NCBI GenBank assembly: GCA_025200525.1
Contig: CM045762.1
Span: 124,749,752-124,813,751 of the forward strand
DNA from: Camellia lanceoleosa
Taxonomy: Eukaryota; Streptophyta; Magnoliopsida; Ericales; Theaceae
Direction: 5' to 3'
Length of the DNA: 64,000 bases
Shown here: positions 60,157 to 64,000 of the stretch, piece by piece
Layout of the letters: each line of letters begins with the position of its first letter
Position numbering within the stretch: the stretch's first letter is position 1
Program-made: the position numbers and the translations under genes
The notes under the pieces: generated by a model
The model's database searches: none
What the model was told of the DNA's origin: nothing
What the model saw: the letters and a program-made list of their open reading frames with translations, nothing else

Positions 60157-61486
60157 ATTTGTACTATTACTGATATTAAAACACCCACTTATACATTATT
60201 CTATTTTATAAGTGTGTGTGATGGTAACATAGTTTTCCAGATTGTTTGACCTCAAGTTATGTGGCAGTCTTTTCAATGCCCGCCCCAGATAGAGGCCGGC
60301 AAGGCTGCCTCTTAGGGTCTTAAATTTTGTTAAAATTTAGGGCTCCAAAAAAGTTGACCCTTACATTATGTTTACATTTTTTTTTTCCTTATTATTTCTC
60401 AAGTAAAAAATAAAAAATAAAAACTATTAACTCAAAAACAATTATTTAAAAACTTATAAAGAAAAGTGATGTGTGGTCGAGATTCAATTTTTGTATAATG
60501 AGAACCACACTTGAAATAAATCTTAATCACATATTGTTTTTTATAGGTGTTTTTTGTGTGTAAATTTTCTAAGTACATTTCAAGAATTTTAAAAAACAAA
60601 AAAAACAAAAAAAAGATCCAACCCAAAGGAAAGGGTTCAAAAATATGTCAAATATACACACTAGTTATAATTGCTTATGGGGACAAAAGTTTTTCGAAAT
60701 TAAAGTTGATCAAATCTTATCTTTGATCAATCATGTCAAAAGTTAAGTGTTTACTAGTGGTTGTGCTTAACCAGATCCAAAAAATGAGAAGAATGCTTTA
60801 GGAGAAAGGGCACAACATGGGAGCTTCTATTTCCACATGTCATTTCCTCTTTCTTCAAACACTTAATCATATTTTATTTTATTATAATTTTGTCCTAAAA
60901 TAAAATTATCAAAATGTCCTTATCTTCTCCACCAAAATCTTAACTTCCTAAACCTAACCCTAGCCACCAACACCACGAACCACTATTGCTGCAACTTTTC
61001 TGCCGTGAAATCCCTATTGCCACGAGCTTCCCACCATTGCAAACTTAGTCCGCAACCCTTGTTTGGTACCCTCGCAACCACCACGCTTCATTCTATCAAA
61101 ATCAAAGTCGTAGCCCTTCTCGCTCTCTACTAAACCCTAGCCACCATGATTTCTCTCTTTAAAACCCTAGTCGCCAACGATCTCTCTTTATTTCAAAACC
61201 CTAGTTGTGCGATCTCTTTCTCTGTGAATGTCTCTATATCATGGTCGTCGGAGTGTGGAAAGGGTTGGTGTGTCACAAGTAAGGGAGTTGCGAGCAGCAA
61301 GGGTCGCAAGAAGTGTATCGAAAAGGACTGAGTAAGGGCAGAGGTGTGAATGGAATGGTGGAAGAGGGTGTGAGAGGGCTAAGAAGCACCACCGGAAATG
61401 GTAGTAGCAGCGGAGGTGAGATGGAAGGCTCGTAGTGGTGGCCAAAGTTTGCAGTGGTTCATGGCAATAGTGGAGGTGGCGAGTGG
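60157..61486. other. Non-coding spacer with partial MITE-like repeat
   Basis: 60157-60800 is AT-rich, with a CCGCCCCAGATAGAGGCCGGC patch near 60280 of unknown origin. 60825-61486 resembles the left part of the MITE-like element at 30634-31395 (CTTCTATTTCCACATG and the A/T and CTTATCTTCTCC stretches). The LTR starting at 61487 seems to have cut it. No supported gene, although short frames exist in the CCTAGCCACCA-rich part. Confidence 0.5.
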
Positions 61487-63006
61487 TGTGACACTTTGTA
61501 CTCCTTGGACTAGTAGGATTTCTTTTGACTCTCTTATTATTGTACTTGAAACCTCTTTGATTGATTTTAGAGTATTGATTGGGTTGATATCATAATGGTA
61601 AAGTAGGATTGAACCAAAAACATTGATTCGAATAATTGTCTTATAAGCAGTCTTCACTCTTTTTCCTTTTCCTCTTTCCACACTTTTAATCGGATATGAG
61701 GCTAAAACCATTGGAAATCTTGTTTCTGGGGCTTGAATTTGGACACAAGAACAACCAAAAATGGAGTCCAGACAAAGGAGTTATGCTCATTTGAAATTTG
61801 AGTACCTATGTTGGAAACAAGTCCTCGTCGAGCGAACTTTTGACCACTTGAGTAGTATGTTCAAAGTCAGGCACTTTAAAGTCACTTTTTGGCCCAATCT
61901 TTTCATTCTTTCTTCCCGTCTTTTCTTCCTCTCCTCCATACCCAAAACCTTAGACCTCCAAACCTTGATTTCATCTATTTTTCAAGAAGAATCGCCATAG
62001 ATCTCACATTAAAGATGAAGAACAAGCGAAGATCAACATTTCGACTGATTGGATTTTGGATTTTTTGAAAGAATCTTCTTGATCTAGCTTCTCTACTTTT
62101 ATCTTTGAGGTAGGATTACTTTTAATCTTGTATCTCTTTATTTTAAGGATGTTTATGTGGAGCTATTATGACATTAATGCTAAAATTTAATATTTGAGTT
62201 TACAAAATTGGGTTTTGTTTCAAAAATGAAATTTTCTCTACATTTTCTTAAAATTTCTATTAATGGCTATGGATTATGAAGATTTTAGTTGGGAAATGAC
62301 ATTTAACATGATTTAGGGGTAAAAGCCCCAAATTTATGAAAACACTAGTTGTAAAATTGGGAGAAAAGATGAAATTGATTTTTTAATTCTTTAAAATTGA
62401 TGAATGGATTATGATATTTTGAATATGTATTGACTAAGACTTATGAAATTGAAACCTCTTGAGATTTTTCTTGAATTATGAATATTATTCCTTATTACTC
62501 CACTAAATTACCCTTTACCTAAAGAATGTATGAATACTTGGAAATCTTGGAAATTCTGTTTAAGGGGGTGGTAAATAGCATATGAATCTAGGTAGGGAGT
62601 CAGTTTTTGGAAAGAGTTGTGTGTTGTTGGTACCCGCACAGGGGAAAGTTTAGGTGCCCAATTGCCCTATTTTGAGCTTATCGCCGGACGAATGTGGGAA
62701 AGTGTTTTTGAGTGTCAATGGTCCTGCCATATTGTAGTAGGTAAAAGTGACAAAACGGACGATTTTGAGTGCCCATTCCCTACCGTATTAATAGCCGGCA
62801 AATGTGGGGATATTTTGGATATAAATCTATGTATATGTATGTATCAGGACTCTCTTTAGGGATTTCATGGCATATTTACCCCCCGATGTTGAATTGTGAA
62901 ATTGTGGAAGTTATGAATTCATGTATTCTTTCTTAAATTAATACTATGAATTGAATTAAATATGTTTGGTTGTGATAATGCCATATGAATTTTCGAATAA
63001 CTAGAT
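61487..63006 (+). mobile_element. Long LTR, family 1 (interrupted at 63007)
   Basis: Candidate start TGTGACACTTTGTA at 61487. Plus-strand counterpart of 1-2190: module at 61724-61790, one decayed palindrome (CGTCGAGCG, near 61827), leader, GAGGTAGGAT motif at 62108, and the inverse of the GCCGGCTA hairpin repeats at 62640-62830 (GTATTAATAGCCGGC). It is broken at 63007 by a family-2 LTR, and the rest lies beyond the window. Confidence 0.6.
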
Positions 63007-64000
63007 TGTAGACCGCCTGAACTTCTCCATGCACCTCCCTTTCGGAGAGGGCGCGAATTGGGTTCATAGCTACTACAGTTCGGACTCCTGTCACGATTCT
63101 GTATCTAGTCTCACAAAGTGCAATGTAAGATTGATAAATCACCAAAGAGTCCAAATTCAGCAAATCGTTTTGGAAAATCGATTTTAATCAAGAAGTGTCA
63201 AACATGGACTGCTTTGCCAGATTACAGAGTCACCACCTAAATATTTTATTTTTAGGAAATTTAGGAAACCCTAACTCGTGCCAAAGGCCACGTGTCCGTT
63301 ATCACCAAAGTTGCCTCGGCTCAGGAACTTGGGTACAAGAGGGGAAGGTCATGAAATGAGCACCCCCACTCGCCCGATCAAAGGATCGGCCTCTACTACC
63401 ATGATATGTTGTTTTAAAGACACATGTGTTCTTATTCCGGTTATTAATCTAACTTACTATGTGATACACACAGCATACAAGTATAGACTCAATCACGAGA
63501 ATTGGAACAAAACAACTCATGTTTGTTTTTGAAAATGGTTTGAAAGTGCTACTCGCAAGTAGGCTAAAGCGCGGATTTTCCACCTTCAAGTGGGCTTAAA
63601 ACATGATGATTTGCCACTCCAAGTGGGCTTAAAACTCGCATTTGATGAATTGTTCCAATTCAGGCACTGAAGCCTTCATCCACAGGCATTCATGCAGTTA
63701 ATCACTTAAGCAAATAGCCTCATGGAAAGCATGCTATCATGGCAACACTCACACTCATGCAAGGATACTAAAGCATAAACACTTACAGTGTACTCCGAGC
63801 CAAAACAGAAGCTAGTTAGAAATCATGCATGACCCTAACTATACAAGAATGCCTAATGCAACACATGCAAAATGCAGCTAAATAGGCTCGGCTATGTAAA
63901 ATGGCATTTGAATGCAACACTTGATAACATGCTGTGAAACACGTACTCAAATATGTATTGAAATACAATGCAGTTTGTATGATGCGCCAAGCCCGGTGCA
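63007..64000 (-). mobile_element. LTR, family 2, copy L3 (cut by window end)
   Basis: Starts TGTAGACCGCC on the plus strand, which is the LTR 3' end on the minus strand. It then follows copy L2 closely (46850-47760), through CTACAGTTCGGACTCC, CAGAGTCACCACCTAAATATT, GGCCACGTGTCCGTTATCACC and the minisatellite at 63560-63640. About 1 kb of the expected 3.4 kb is present. It entered the family-1 LTR at 61487-63006. Confidence 0.8.

Overview
The window is nuclear DNA from a flowering plant, most likely a eudicot. It is AT-rich, holds one intact intronless RPM1-type CC-NB-LRR resistance gene, and is otherwise almost entirely transposable elements of plant families (Ty1/copia, Tat-like Ty3/gypsy, solo LTRs, hAT, a CACTA-type MITE, fold-back elements). 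I see no bacterial or organellar genes, no CRISPR array, and no tRNA or rRNA gene. The species cannot be named from this sequence.

Layout. 1-2190: fragment of a long LTR (family 1, minus) with short palindrome arrays. 2875-3536: two small inverted-repeat MITEs. 3681-9180: a fold-back element split by a family-1 solo LTR (3979-8299, plus), itself split by an opposite family-1 solo LTR (5830-7817, TSD TTTTG). 9312-10259: three tandem ~315-bp units. 11650-12744: a probable LTR. 13571-13912: a fresh 171-bp tandem duplication. 14440-23060: another fold-back element split by a complete but dead Ty1/copia retrotransposon (14913-22428, TSD GATAT). 23336-23647: a CACTA-ended MITE. 26808-29624 (minus): the NLR gene. 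30634-33900: MITEs and a decayed hAT transposase.

33993-60156 (minus): an old Tat-like Ty3/gypsy element. Without its passengers it would be about 11.7 kb. It carries gag-pol on the minus strand and, between integrase and the 3' LTR, an antisense, intron-containing accessory gene with a Transposase_28-like domain. Into it fell a family-1 solo LTR (35673-37768, TSD GGTCT), a family-2 solo LTR (44918-53811, TSD GTCTT) that holds a second (44962-50495) that holds a third (46788-50206, TSD GGCAC), and a fourth family-2 LTR inside the gypsy 5' LTR (56399-59842). 61487-63006 is another family-1 LTR, entered at 63007 by a family-2 LTR that runs off the window.

The only gene likely to serve the host is the NLR, an intracellular immune receptor. 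The most interesting pattern is in the long LTRs. Two families that look unrelated over most of their length share an organisation: a conserved ~50-bp module in some copies, then an array of short GC-rich palindromes whose sequence differs between copies (CGCTCGAGCG, CGCACGTGCG, GGCC-type), then a TATA box, then a splice-donor-like GAGGTAGGG or AGGTAT motif. The retroelements also repeatedly landed inside fold-back elements. All coordinates and repeat comparisons were read by eye, so percentages and diffuse boundaries are approximate.
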